Assembly (NCBI GenBank): GCA_036645575.1
Contig: JAVXNW010000054.1
Coordinates: 1-17,537 of the forward strand
DNA: 17,537 nucleotides
Direction of reading: 5' to 3'
Origin: JAVXNW01 sp036645575
GTDB taxonomy: Bacteria; Bacillota; Clostridia; Christensenellales; Aristaeellaceae
Positions 6,264 to 13,912 of this stretch are shown here, one piece after another. Numbering within the stretch: the stretch's first letter is position 1; each line of letters starts with the position of its first letter. Under the pieces are notes generated by a model, which ran no database searches, was not told where the DNA came from, and saw nothing but the letters and a program-made list of their open reading frames with translations. Made by a program: the position numbers and the translations under genes.

Positions 6264-7613
6264 ATGAAGAAATGGTTGGCGGCGGTCTTGACGATGGGGT
6301 TATTGCTGCTGCCGGCCGGGGCGCGGGGCGAGGCGGCGGGCGCGTTTGTGCTGCCGCTTGGCGCGGACAACGTGCTGGCAAACGTGCAGGGGCAGGCGCT
6401 GACCGAGCGGGGCGCTTACTGGCGCATCGACGTTCTGACGCCGGAGGCCGCGCCGGAAGACCGGCTGTTTGCCGGATATACGCGCGAGGAATGCTTTTTG
6501 CTGGACAGCGCGGGAAAGCAACTGCTTGAGGAAGCGTTTGAGACCATCTATCAGACCGGGGACGGCGTTCTCTATATGACAAAGGGGGGCCTGACGGGCG
6601 CGATGGATGTCGGGCGCAACCCCTTGGTTGCGTGCAAATACACCCAACTGGTCAAGAGCGACGAGGGCTTTTTGGCGCTCGACTCCGACCCTTACGACGA
6701 GCGGCCGGACGGCGTATATTTTATCGAACCTGACGGAACCGAGAGCGCGACGGGCGTCAAGATTCGCTATGGACTGGGCGCGTTTTCGGAGGGGCTGATG
6801 CCGGTGATGTCCTCGCTCAACGGGCGGATGGGGTACCTAAACGCCCGGGGCGAGTGGGCGATCACGGCGCAGTACGAGTTTGCGGGCGAGTTTATCGGGG
6901 GCGCCGCGGAGGCGGGGCTGCTCACGGGCAGCGGGTTTATCGACCGGCAGGGCAATTGGCTGGTCACGCCCAAATACGCGGCGGTCGGGCGCAGCGGAAA
7001 AGACGCGCGCCTCGTGCTGGTGCAGGAGGATGGGAGCAAAGTGCTGCTGCTTGACCCCAAGACATTTGCGCAAAAGTGCGCCTTTGAGGGCGATGACATC
7101 TATTTTTCCGCCTACTTTGACGAGGCGCTTGCGGTCCTGTACAAAGACGACTGCACCTGCCTGATCGACGAGGAGGGCAGGACGCTGATCGAAAGCGGGC
7201 TGGACGCCACGTTTGACGCGTGGAGCGCCATGGACGGGCGCGTGATCGTGCAACAGGGCGAGTGGGGCGAAAACTGCATGTCGCTGTGCGGGCGCGACGG
7301 AAAGACGATCAGCGGGCCGTGGCAGCAGGTGCGCCTGCTTGGGCAGGCGGAGGGCAGGACGCTCTACGCGTGCATTTCCTTTGAGGTCACCGAGGAAGTG
7401 GAAGCGGATCAGGCGTGGCGGACGCTCAGCGAAGTTGAGGGAACGCGAAAGATCGCGGTCGTCGATCAGGACGGAAAGACGGTCATCGACGCGCAACCGA
7501 TGAGCGACATGGTGCTTGATCCGTCGGGCGTGCTGGTCTTTGAGACGGCCGCGCAGGCGGGCGCGATGGACTTGACCGGCAAGGTGATTTTGGCGCTTGA
7601 TAAGGCCGAATAG
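6264..7613 (+). CDS. Secreted WG-repeat (beta-propeller-like) protein
   Basis: The 449-residue product starts at an ATG five bases after the strong ribosome site GGAGGGG. Residues 1-22 are a signal peptide (MKKWLAA, leucine-rich core, AGARG). The mature part has WG-type repeats: GRMGYLNARGEWAITAQYEF (187-206) and GSGFIDRQGNWLVTPKY (222-238) are clear, with weaker ones such as CTCLIDEEGRTLIESG (298-312). WG repeats usually build a beta-sheet or propeller-like surface and occur in many exported bacterial proteins of unknown function. No catalytic motif was seen. The gene has a short 83-base upstream gap without a convincing promoter and could be co-transcribed with tdk-GNAT. Family is fairly secure; role is not known. 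Confidence 0.85.
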   Translation: MKKWLAAVLTMGLLLLPAGARGEAAGAFVLPLGADNVLANVQGQALTERGAYWRIDVLTPEAAPEDRLFAGYTREECFLLDSAGKQLLEEAFETIYQTGDGVLYMTKGGLTGAMDVGRNPLVACKYTQLVKSDEGFLALDSDPYDERPDGVYFIEPDGTESATGVKIRYGLGAFSEGLMPVMSSLNGRMGYLNARGEWAITAQYEFAGEFIGGAAEAGLLTGSGFIDRQGNWLVTPKYAAVGRSGKDARLVLVQEDGSKVLLLDPKTFAQKCAFEGDDIYFSAYFDEALAVLYKDDCTCLIDEEGRTLIESGLDATFDAWSAMDGRVIVQQGEWGENCMSLCGRDGKTISGPWQQVRLLGQAEGRTLYACISFEVTEEVEADQAWRTLSEVEGTRKIAVVDQDGKTVIDAQPMSDMVLDPSGVLVFETAAQAGAMDLTGKVILALDKAE

Positions 7614-7643
7614 GCCCGAAATCCACATGAAAGCGGGCAAAGC
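7614..7643 (+). terminator. Weak inverted repeat after the WG-repeat gene
   Basis: GCCCG immediately after the stop codon can pair with CGGGC about 15 bases on. Further inverted bases follow (CAAAGC 7638-7643 with GCTTTG 7680-7685). There is no good U tract, so this is at best a poor terminator before the rimP promoter. Confidence 0.2.
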
Positions 7644-7688
7644 GCGCCGTGGTTGAGGTAAATTATTGAGTTGCGCCTTGCTTTGCGG

Positions 7689-7717
7689 TTGTTTTCGAGG
7701 GCAAGGTGTGGTATAAT
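7689..7717 (+). promoter_or_regulatory. Main promoter of the rimP-truB operon
   Basis: TTGTTT (7689-7694) and a perfect TATAAT (7712-7717) are separated by 17 bases. The -10 carries the TGn extension (TGGTATAAT), as in the caspase-gene promoter. Transcription would start near 7724, leaving an untranslated leader of about 118 bases before the TTG start of rimP. Confidence 0.85.
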
Positions 7718-7764
7718 AGCTTCTGAATGGTATGTCGAGTAGGATATGCCGGCGGGGGCACGCG

Positions 7765-7784
7765 AGAGTGGGTTTGCCCACTCT
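7765..7784 (+). promoter_or_regulatory. Leader hairpin upstream of rimP (possible attenuator or terminator)
   Basis: AGAGTGGG (7765-7772) and CCCACTCT (7777-7784) form a perfect 8-bp stem around the loop TTTG. It is followed by a broken T-rich tract (TTTGCTTTTGCTTT). It lies in the untranslated leader, about 40 bases after the predicted transcription start. From memory, rimP leaders in several Firmicutes carry a similar GTGGG/CCCAC hairpin; I could not check this here. It could attenuate the operon or protect or process the mRNA. Confidence 0.65.
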
Positions 7785-7841
7785 TTGCTTTTGCTTTGCG
7801 CGATAGACCAGTAGAGTTAAAGACGAATAGAGGGTGTTGAT

Positions 7842-8435
7842 TTGCCGAAACAGCCTACGGGTGTGGGACTGGCGGAAAAAAGGGCGCTTAAGTTGGCCGA
7901 ACAGATGAATTACAAGCTGGTTGACGTTGAGCTGGTTAAAGAAGCAACCGGCCGCTTTTTGCGTTTTTTTATCGATAAGCCGGACGGCGTGACCCTGGAC
8001 GACTGCGAGGCCTTTCATCGCCAAGTGAATAAGCTGATGGACGACATCGATTACGATTATATGGAAGTGTCTTCGCCCGGCATCGACCGCCCGCTCAAGC
8101 GCCAAGCCGATTTTGACGAGGCGATGGGGGAGAAGGTCGAGGTCAGGCTGTACCGTCCGATCAACGGCCAGAAGGTATTTACCGGCCTGCTCATGGCGCG
8201 CACGGACGAAAACCTGACCATTGAAGGCGCGCAGGGCGAGGAGATCACCTTTGACACAAAGCTGGTCGCGCTGGTCAAAATCGTGTTTGAATTGGATGAA
8301 AGCCTGCTGGAGGTGCTTGACGAGGACGCGCTGAGCGTGTTTGACGAGGCCGAATTGGGCGAAGACGGACAAGACGAGCCGGATGAAGCGATATCCGAAG
8401 ACGAGGAGGAACCGTTGCATGAGCCAGTCGATTGA
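7842..8435 (+). CDS. rimP: Ribosome maturation factor RimP
   Basis: The 197-residue product starts at a TTG (MPKQPTG) five bases after AGAGGGTG. RimP binds free 30S subunits and helps late maturation of the 30S head. The N-terminal domain (about 1-85) shows the family pattern VELVKEATGRFLRFFID, then LDDCEAFHRQVNKLMDD and the motif SSPGIDRPLK (residues about 72-81). The C-terminal SH3-like domain runs to about residue 150. A strongly acidic tail of about 40 residues (rich in Glu and Asp) follows and is longer than in the typical 150-160-residue protein. It is the first gene of the operon and overlaps nusA by 17 bases. Confidence 0.95.
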   Translation: MPKQPTGVGLAEKRALKLAEQMNYKLVDVELVKEATGRFLRFFIDKPDGVTLDDCEAFHRQVNKLMDDIDYDYMEVSSPGIDRPLKRQADFDEAMGEKVEVRLYRPINGQKVFTGLLMARTDENLTIEGAQGEEITFDTKLVALVKIVFELDESLLEVLDEDALSVFDEAELGEDGQDEPDEAISEDEEEPLHEPVD

Positions 8436-9567
8436 TCCGGGCGAATTTGTCGGCGCATTGGAGGCGCTCGCGAAGGAAAAACGAATCAACAAAGAAGTGC
8501 TTTTCAGCGCGATCGAATCGGCGCTGATTTCCGCCTATAAGAAGAATTTTGGCAAAAACGCCAACGTGCGCGCGACGATTGACCGCGTGAACGGACAGGT
8601 CGAGGTGCTTGCGCGAAAGACGGTCGTCGAGGAAGTGGCCGATAGCCAGAGCGAGATCAGCCTGGAGGACGCGCGCGTCATTCATCCCCGCTACGAGATC
8701 GGCGACTTGGCCGAGATTCGGGCGACACCGCGCGACTTTGGCCGGATCGCGGCGCAGACCGCCAAGCAGGTGGTGGTGCAGCACATCCGCGAGGCCGAGC
8801 GCGGCGTGATCTACGAGGAGTACATCGAGAAGGAAAACGAGATTTTGACCGCCATTGTGCAGCGCGTCGAAAACCGGCAGGTGTTTGTGGAGCTGGGTCG
8901 AACCGAAGGATTGATCGAGCCCAACCAACAAATGCCCGGCGAGGAATACGCGCCCGGCGATCGGATCAAAGTATATGTGCTGGAGGTGTCCAAACTGGCG
9001 CGCGGGCCGCAGGTGCTGGTGTCTCGAACCCACCCGGGCCTTGTCAAGCGCCTGTTTGAAATCGAGGTGCCCGAGATTCGCTCCGGCATCGTGCAGATCA
9101 AGTCCATGGCGCGCGAGGCGGGCTACCGCACCAAGATGGCGGTCAACTCCACCGATCAGATGATCGACCCGGTCGGTTCGTGCGTGGGACCGCGCGGCAT
9201 GCGCGTTGAAAACGTGGTGGCGGAACTCAAGACCGAGAAGATCGACATCATCAAGTGGGCAAGCGACCCGGCGGAATACATTGCCAACGCCCTCAACCCC
9301 GCCCGCGTCATCTCCGTGTTTGTTTCCGAGAAGGAAAAGGCGGCGCGCATCGTGGTGCCGGACAACCAGCTCTCGCTGGCCATCGGCAAGGAGGGGCAGA
9401 ACGCCCGCCTCGCCGCCAAGTTGACCGGATGGAAGATCGACATCAAGAGCCAGAGCCAAGCCGAAGCGCTGCTCAAGGAAAACCAGCAAAACGAGCAGGC
9501 GGCCGAAGCGGCGGCCGAAGCGCAAGCCGAAGCGCAAGCCGAAGCGGAGGCCGAAGAACAGGCATAA
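8419..9567 (+). CDS. nusA: Transcription termination/antitermination factor NusA
   Basis: The ATG at 8419, placed after AGGAGG (8405-8410) inside the end of rimP, gives 382 residues starting MSQSIDPGEF. NusA binds RNA polymerase and controls pausing, intrinsic termination and antitermination. Domains in order are the N-terminal polymerase-binding domain (1-125), S1 (about 130-200, with VFVELGRTEGLIEPNQQ), KH1 (about 205-285, GSCVGPRGMRVENV) and KH2 (about 290-350, LSLAIGKEGQNARLAAKLTG). The C-terminus is a low-complexity Ala/Glu/Gln tail of about 25 residues. There is no AR repeat region as in enterobacteria, which fits a Firmicute protein. Confidence 0.97.
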   Translation: MSQSIDPGEFVGALEALAKEKRINKEVLFSAIESALISAYKKNFGKNANVRATIDRVNGQVEVLARKTVVEEVADSQSEISLEDARVIHPRYEIGDLAEIRATPRDFGRIAAQTAKQVVVQHIREAERGVIYEEYIEKENEILTAIVQRVENRQVFVELGRTEGLIEPNQQMPGEEYAPGDRIKVYVLEVSKLARGPQVLVSRTHPGLVKRLFEIEVPEIRSGIVQIKSMAREAGYRTKMAVNSTDQMIDPVGSCVGPRGMRVENVVAELKTEKIDIIKWASDPAEYIANALNPARVISVFVSEKEKAARIVVPDNQLSLAIGKEGQNARLAAKLTGWKIDIKSQSQAEALLKENQQNEQAAEAAAEAQAEAQAEAEAEEQA

Positions 9568-9718
9568 GCGCCAAAGGCCACGCGCCCGCGAATCCCGGCG
9601 CGATAGGCCCGAAGCGCAAGCGCGATAGGCCGGAAGATCAAGCGGAAGGCGCGGTGCAATCGCGAGGTCGCCCGCAGGATGGATTCCCATGGGTTGGGAT
9701 AAGGAAGGGACTGAATCG
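9568..9718 (+). repeat. nusA-ylxR spacer with a short direct repeat
   Basis: This 151-base spacer is the largest gap inside the operon. It has two copies of GCGCGATAGGCC (9598-9609 and 9620-9631), each followed by a GAAG, 22 bases apart. No promoter, strong hairpin or open frame with a good start was seen before the ylxR ribosome site GGAAGGGA. Confidence 0.5.
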
Positions 9719-10000
9719 ATGCCCAAGGTGCGCAAAATTCCCCTGCGGATGTGCGTGGGATGCCGTGAAATGAAGCCCAAGGCGGAGCTGATGCGCGTGG
9801 TCAAGGCGCCGGACGGACAGCTTTCGCTCGATCCGGTTGGGAAAAAGCCCGGCCGGGGCGCCTACGTGTGCGTGAGCGCCGCGTGCCTTGCCAAGGCGCG
9901 CAAGCAACGGTCGCTGGCGCGCGCGCTGGAGACACAGATTACCGAGGACGTCTACGACCAGCTCGAAGCGCGATTGGAGGCAATGTGCGACAAGATTTGA
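9719..10000 (+). CDS. rnpM: YlxR/RnpM family RNA-binding protein
   Basis: The ATG at 9719, after GGAAGGGA, gives 93 residues. The family signature is present: RMCVGCREMKPKAELMRVV near the N-terminus and GRGAYVC (about 46-52). Family members bind RNA; the Bacillus protein has been reported to interact with RNase P RNA, which led to the name RnpM. It sits between nusA and ylxQ as in most Firmicutes. Its last 16 bases overlap the next gene. The upstream in-frame ATG at 9689 lacks the family N-terminus and an SD site, so it was rejected. Confidence 0.93.
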   Translation: MPKVRKIPLRMCVGCREMKPKAELMRVVKAPDGQLSLDPVGKKPGRGAYVCVSAACLAKARKQRSLARALETQITEDVYDQLEARLEAMCDKI

Positions 10001-10371
10001 CCGAAGGGGCGCGGGGGAATGCGTCCGACCAGAGCGCCAAGACACTTACCAAGGCGCTTTCCATGCTGGGACTTTGTACCCGGGCAGGCGCGGTCAAGAC
10101 CGGCGTTGACATGTGCGAGACACAGATTAAGCACGGGGGCGCACACCTTGCGCTGGTAGATGGGGGAGCCTCGGCAGGCTCTAAAAAGGCCATATCCGAT
10201 GCCTGTGCGTATATAGGCGTTGAAATGCGCGAATTGCCCGCAGGGGCGATGGGCGCGGCGATCGGGCGACCCGGACGTATGGCGTGCGTCGTGTTGGATA
10301 AGGGGTTCGCTGAGAGAATATCCGAGTTGTTGGATCAACAGAGGGATTGCGGGGGTGCATGTAGGGAATGA
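9985..10371 (+). CDS. YlxQ, L7Ae-type ribosomal-protein-like RNA-binding protein
   Basis: A GTG at 9985, four bases after GGAGG (9976-9980), gives 128 residues that overlap the end of ylxR by 16 bases. The core, from ALSMLGLCTRAGAVKTG through ALVDGGASAGSKKAISDAC and IGRPGRMACVV, fits the L7Ae/L30e/YlxQ fold that binds kink-turn RNA. The first 20 residues are not part of the fold, and the SD spacing is short, so the exact start is less sure than the gene. The stop codon overlaps the infB start (ATGA). Confidence 0.88.
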   Translation: MRQDLTEGARGNASDQSAKTLTKALSMLGLCTRAGAVKTGVDMCETQIKHGGAHLALVDGGASAGSKKAISDACAYIGVEMRELPAGAMGAAIGRPGRMACVVLDKGFAERISELLDQQRDCGGACRE

Positions 10372-13300
10372 CCAAAGTTAGGGTGCAAGATGCCACAAAG
10401 GAACTGAGCGCGAGCGCGGAGAAGCTGCTTGGCACGGTGGGCCAATCGCGCAGGCAGGCAGTAGAGACGCTGAAGGCGCTTAAAAAGCTGTCGGATGACA
10501 TGGGCCGACAGGAGCGGGAGAAACGGGAGCAGATAAAGCGCGAGGAACTTTCCAAGCAGTATGAGGCCGCGGCTGCTTTCATGACCGCCTATTCCACCGA
10601 GCAGGTGCCCGAACCGGTCGAAAAGCCGCAAACGGCTCCGCAAACGGCTCAAGTGGTTCAGAGCGAAGGGGTCGATCGAGCGCCCGAGAAGGCGCCTGAG
10701 ACGGCCGATATGGTCGCGCAGAGACAGGCGCGTCCGGCACAAGAAAATCACCCGACCGAGCAGGCCAGTTCTGCCCCGTCGGATCAAACCACGCAAGAGC
10801 GTCCGGCCACGCAGGAGCAGCCGACCACGCAGGATCGTTCGGCTGCGCAGCCGCAGGATCATTCGGCCATGCCGCAGGATCGCCCGGCCTTCCAGCCGCG
10901 TCCGCAGCAGCCCTTCCAGCCGCGTCCACAGCAGCCCGGCGGCCCCTACGGCCGTCCCGTTGGACAAGGCCCCTACGGCCGCCCGGTTCAGCCGTCGCAA
11001 GGCGCGCAGCCCTTCCAGGGTGGCACGCCGCCGCAGGGCGGGCAGCCCTTCCAGCCGCGTCCCGCGCAGCCCGGTGGCCCGTACGGCCGCCCGGTGGGAC
11101 AAGGCCCTTACGGTCGTCCGGTAGGCGGACAAGGCGGCCCCTACGGCCGTCCCGTGCAGCCCGGTGGGCAGCCATTCCAGGGCGGACAGGGCGGCCAGCC
11201 ATTCCAGGGCGCGCAGTCAGGCGGTCAGCCATTCCAAGGCGGACAGGGACAAGGTCAGGCGCCTTATGGGCGGCCGTTCCAGCCCGGTCAGGCCGGCCCC
11301 TACGGCCGTCCCGTGCAACCCGCCGGAAGCGGCCCCTATGGCCGTCCGGTGCAGCCCGGTCAGGGCGGCGGACAATATGGTCGCCCGCCGATGCAGCCCG
11401 GTCAACGGCCCGGCATGGGCGGAACCGGTCCGCGTCCCGCCGGCGGCGCGCCGATGGGCGGTGCGCGCACAGGCTTTGGCAGGCCTAAGCCCACGGAGCT
11501 TGCGCCCACGGTCGAGAAGGAGCGCGTCTCCAACTACGACCCGAACAAGAAGAACTATCAGCGCCCGAACGACCCGGAGCGCGCCAAGAGCCGTCAGCGT
11601 CAGATGAGTCGTGGCGGCGGATTTGGCGGAGACGACGAGTTCATTCGCGGCAAGCGCAAAAAGAAGATGACCGCGTTCCGTCCGGAGCCGATCAAGATCG
11701 AAAAGGCGTACATGACGGCGGAGAGCATTACGGTCAAGGACTTGACCGAGCGCATCGGAAAGCCGGCGGGCGAGATCATCAAAAAGCTGATGTTGCTGGG
11801 CATCATGGCGACGATCAACAACGAGCTGGATTACGACACGGCGTTGCTCGTGTGCTCCGAGTTTGGCGTCGAGCTTGAGCTCAAGCTTGACAAGACGGCA
11901 GAAGACTCCTTGCAGGAGGAGGACTTCACCGACACCGAGGGCGCGCTTGTCCAGCGTGCGCCGGCGGTCACCATCATGGGTCACGTCGACCACGGCAAGA
12001 CGTCGCTGCTTGACCACATCCGCGAAACCCGCGTCACGGCGGGCGAGGCGGGCGGCATCACCCAGCACATCGGCGCCTATACGGTGGACATCAACGGCAA
12101 GAAGATCACCTTCCTTGACACGCCTGGCCATGAGGCATTTACCGCCATGCGCGCACGCGGCGCGCAGGCGACCGATATCGCGGTGCTGGTCGTCGCAGCC
12201 GACGACGGCGTCATGCCGCAGACCATTGAAGCCATCAACCACGCCAAGGCCGCGGGCGTGCCGACGATCGTCGCGATCAACAAGATGGATAAGCCGGGGG
12301 CGAACCCGGAGCGCATTCGCCAGCAGCTGACCGAGTACGGATTGGTTGCGGAGGAATGGGGCGGCGACACCATCATGGTGGAGGTATCCGCAACGACCGG
12401 CGCGGGCATTGACAAGTTGCTGGAGATGATCCTGCTGGTGGCGGAGCTTCAGAACTATCGCGCCAACCCCGACCGCAAGGCGCGCGGCATCATCATCGAG
12501 GCGAGGCTTGACAAGAGCCGTGGGCCGGTCGCGACGGTGCTGATCAAAAACGGCACATTGCGCATTGGCGACATGGTGGTCGCGGGCACGGCGTATGGCC
12601 GCGTCAGGGCGATGGTCAACGACCGTGGCGAGCGCGTCAAGGAGGCAGGCCCGTCCGATCCGGTCGAGGTGATCGGCTTTGGCGATGTGCCGGACGCGGG
12701 CGACACGATGTCGGCAGTGGACGACGACAAGCTGAGCCGCCAGGTGGCCGAGGAGCGCAAGGACAAACTGCGCGCGGCGCTGGTCAAGCCCCAGCAGACG
12801 ACGACGCTGGACGACCTGTTCGACCAAATTTCGGCCGGCCAGATCAAGGATTTGAACCTGATCGTCAAGGCGGACGTGCAGGGTTCGGTGGAGGCGGTCA
12901 AGCAGTCGCTTGAGAAGCTTTCGGGCGAAGAGGTGCGCGTTCGGTGCATTCATGGCGGTGTCGGCGCGATCAACGAGTCGGACGTCATGCTGGCCTCGGT
13001 TTCAAACGCGATCATCATCGGCTTTAACGTGCGCATGGACAACAGCGTGCGCGACATGGCCGAGCACGAGAAGGTGGACATCCGCCTGTACCGCGTCATC
13101 TACACCGCAATCGAGGAGATTCAGGCGGCGATGAAGGGCATGTTGACGCCCAAGTTCAAGGAAAACGTGCTGGGTCGCGCGCAGGTGCGCCAGACCTTCC
13201 GCGTGACCGGCGTGGGCATGATCGCGGGCAGCTATGTGACGGACGGCAAGATCGTGCGCAACGCGCAGGCGCGGCTTTTGCGCGACAACATCGTCGTGCA

Positions 13301-13451
13301 CGAGGCCAAGGTGGAATCGCTCAAGCGCTTCAAGGACGACGCCAAGGAAGTCGCCACGGGCTTTGAGTGCGGCATTGGCCTTGAGAACTACAACGATGTC
13401 AAAGAGGGCGACGTCATCGAGTGCTACGAGATGGAAGAGATCGCTCAATAA
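10368..13451 (+). CDS. infB: Translation initiation factor IF-2 with long PYGRP-repeat N-terminus
   Basis: The 1027-residue product starts at the ATG that overlaps the ylxQ stop. IF-2 is the GTPase that brings initiator tRNA to the 30S and promotes subunit joining. The N-terminus MTKVRVQDATKEL is a divergent IF2_N-like start. A coiled, charged stretch follows, then a Gln/Pro/Gly-rich region (about 175-370) with nine PYGRP-type units. A conserved IF2_N module (AESITVKDLTERIGK, about 449-505) precedes the G domain: GHVDHGKT (538-545), GGITQHIG, DTPGHEAF, NKMDK and SATTGAG. Domains II-IV run to the end. The core is normal; the length is well above the roughly 700-900 residues common in Firmicutes because of the repeat region. 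Confidence 0.97.
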   Translation: MTKVRVQDATKELSASAEKLLGTVGQSRRQAVETLKALKKLSDDMGRQEREKREQIKREELSKQYEAAAAFMTAYSTEQVPEPVEKPQTAPQTAQVVQSEGVDRAPEKAPETADMVAQRQARPAQENHPTEQASSAPSDQTTQERPATQEQPTTQDRSAAQPQDHSAMPQDRPAFQPRPQQPFQPRPQQPGGPYGRPVGQGPYGRPVQPSQGAQPFQGGTPPQGGQPFQPRPAQPGGPYGRPVGQGPYGRPVGGQGGPYGRPVQPGGQPFQGGQGGQPFQGAQSGGQPFQGGQGQGQAPYGRPFQPGQAGPYGRPVQPAGSGPYGRPVQPGQGGGQYGRPPMQPGQRPGMGGTGPRPAGGAPMGGARTGFGRPKPTELAPTVEKERVSNYDPNKKNYQRPNDPERAKSRQRQMSRGGGFGGDDEFIRGKRKKKMTAFRPEPIKIEKAYMTAESITVKDLTERIGKPAGEIIKKLMLLGIMATINNELDYDTALLVCSEFGVELELKLDKTAEDSLQEEDFTDTEGALVQRAPAVTIMGHVDHGKTSLLDHIRETRVTAGEAGGITQHIGAYTVDINGKKITFLDTPGHEAFTAMRARGAQATDIAVLVVAADDGVMPQTIEAINHAKAAGVPTIVAINKMDKPGANPERIRQQLTEYGLVAEEWGGDTIMVEVSATTGAGIDKLLEMILLVAELQNYRANPDRKARGIIIEARLDKSRGPVATVLIKNGTLRIGDMVVAGTAYGRVRAMVNDRGERVKEAGPSDPVEVIGFGDVPDAGDTMSAVDDDKLSRQVAEERKDKLRAALVKPQQTTTLDDLFDQISAGQIKDLNLIVKADVQGSVEAVKQSLEKLSGEEVRVRCIHGGVGAINESDVMLASVSNAIIIGFNVRMDNSVRDMAEHEKVDIRLYRVIYTAIEEIQAAMKGMLTPKFKENVLGRAQVRQTFRVTGVGMIAGSYVTDGKIVRNAQARLLRDNIVVHEAKVESLKRFKDDAKEVATGFECGIGLENYNDVKEGDVIECYEMEEIAQ
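10890..11475 (+). repeat. Low-complexity PYGRP/FQGGQ repeat region in infB
   Basis: About 195 codons encode irregular repeats built from GPYGRPV, QPGQ, PFQGG and PRPQQP. I count eight PYGRP and one QYGRP. The DNA repeats are imperfect (for example GGCCCCTACGGCCGTCCCGT recurs with small changes), so it has expanded by duplication and then drifted. Confidence 0.85.
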
Positions 13452-13465
13452 AATCAATCACTGTC

Positions 13466-13513
13466 AGCCCGTAGGCATGGCGGCCGCGGTAGCGGCCGCT
13501 AAGCCCACGGGCT
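13466..13513 (+). other. Long imperfect hairpin between infB and rbfA
   Basis: AGCCCGT (13466-13472) pairs with ACGGGCT (13507-13513), GGC with GCC inside it, and GCGGCCGC (13480-13487) with GCGGCCGC (13492-13499) around the loop GGTA. That is about 18 base pairs with small internal loops. It is followed by TTTGTC rather than a T run, and by the rbfA ribosome site. It may be an mRNA processing or stability element, or a partial terminator that lowers expression of the downstream genes. Confidence 0.65.
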
Positions 13514-13537
13514 TTGTCAAAAAAAGGAGTTTAGCAT

Positions 13538-13912
13538 ATGCCAGCTTTTGATCGCACGGACCGCATCTCAGAGGAGGTGCGCAAGGCACTGGATCACATC
13601 ATTCGGGACGAACTGAACGACCCGCGCATTGCGGGCACATGGTCGATCGTGCGCGCGGACGTGACGCGCGATCTGCGCTTTTGCAAGGTGCGCGTGAGCG
13701 TATTTGAGGAGGACAAGCGGGAGGCGCTGATGGCGGCGCTCAAGAGCGCGTCGGGGTACATCAGGCGCGCGCTGGGCAAGGCGGTTGACCTGCGCTACAC
13801 GCCGGAACTGCTATTCGAAGAGGACATAAACATTGCCTACGCGGACAAAATCAATCGAATACTAAAGGAGCAGGGCAATGCAGACGATCAGCGAACTCAT
13901 CCAGTGGATTGA
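13538..13912 (+). CDS. rbfA: Ribosome-binding factor A
   Basis: The 124-residue product starts at an ATG after AAGGAG (13524-13529). RbfA is a small KH-like protein that binds 30S precursors near 16S helix 1 during cold-sensitive maturation. Visible family features are RTDRISEEVRKALDHIIRDEL at the N-terminus, then DPRI, the strand DLRFCKVRVSVF, SASGYIRRALGK and LRYTPELLFEED near the C-terminus. It overlaps nrnA by 35 bases. No ylxP homologue lies between infB and rbfA, unlike in Bacillus. Confidence 0.95.
   Translation: MPAFDRTDRISEEVRKALDHIIRDELNDPRIAGTWSIVRADVTRDLRFCKVRVSVFEEDKREALMAALKSASGYIRRALGKAVDLRYTPELLFEEDINIAYADKINRILKEQGNADDQRTHPVD

Noticed and set aside
6837..9804. Minus-strand open frames of 551 codons (6837-8492) and 509 codons (8275-9804)
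   Set aside because: They run through the promoter and leader and opposite the WG, rimP and nusA genes. No domain or SD site is visible; they are explained by few stop codons in G+C-rich antisense DNA.
11217..12953. Minus-strand open frame of 578 codons over infB
   Set aside because: It lies wholly opposite the conserved IF-2 G domain and repeat region. It has a His/Arg-rich antisense composition and no recognisable motif.
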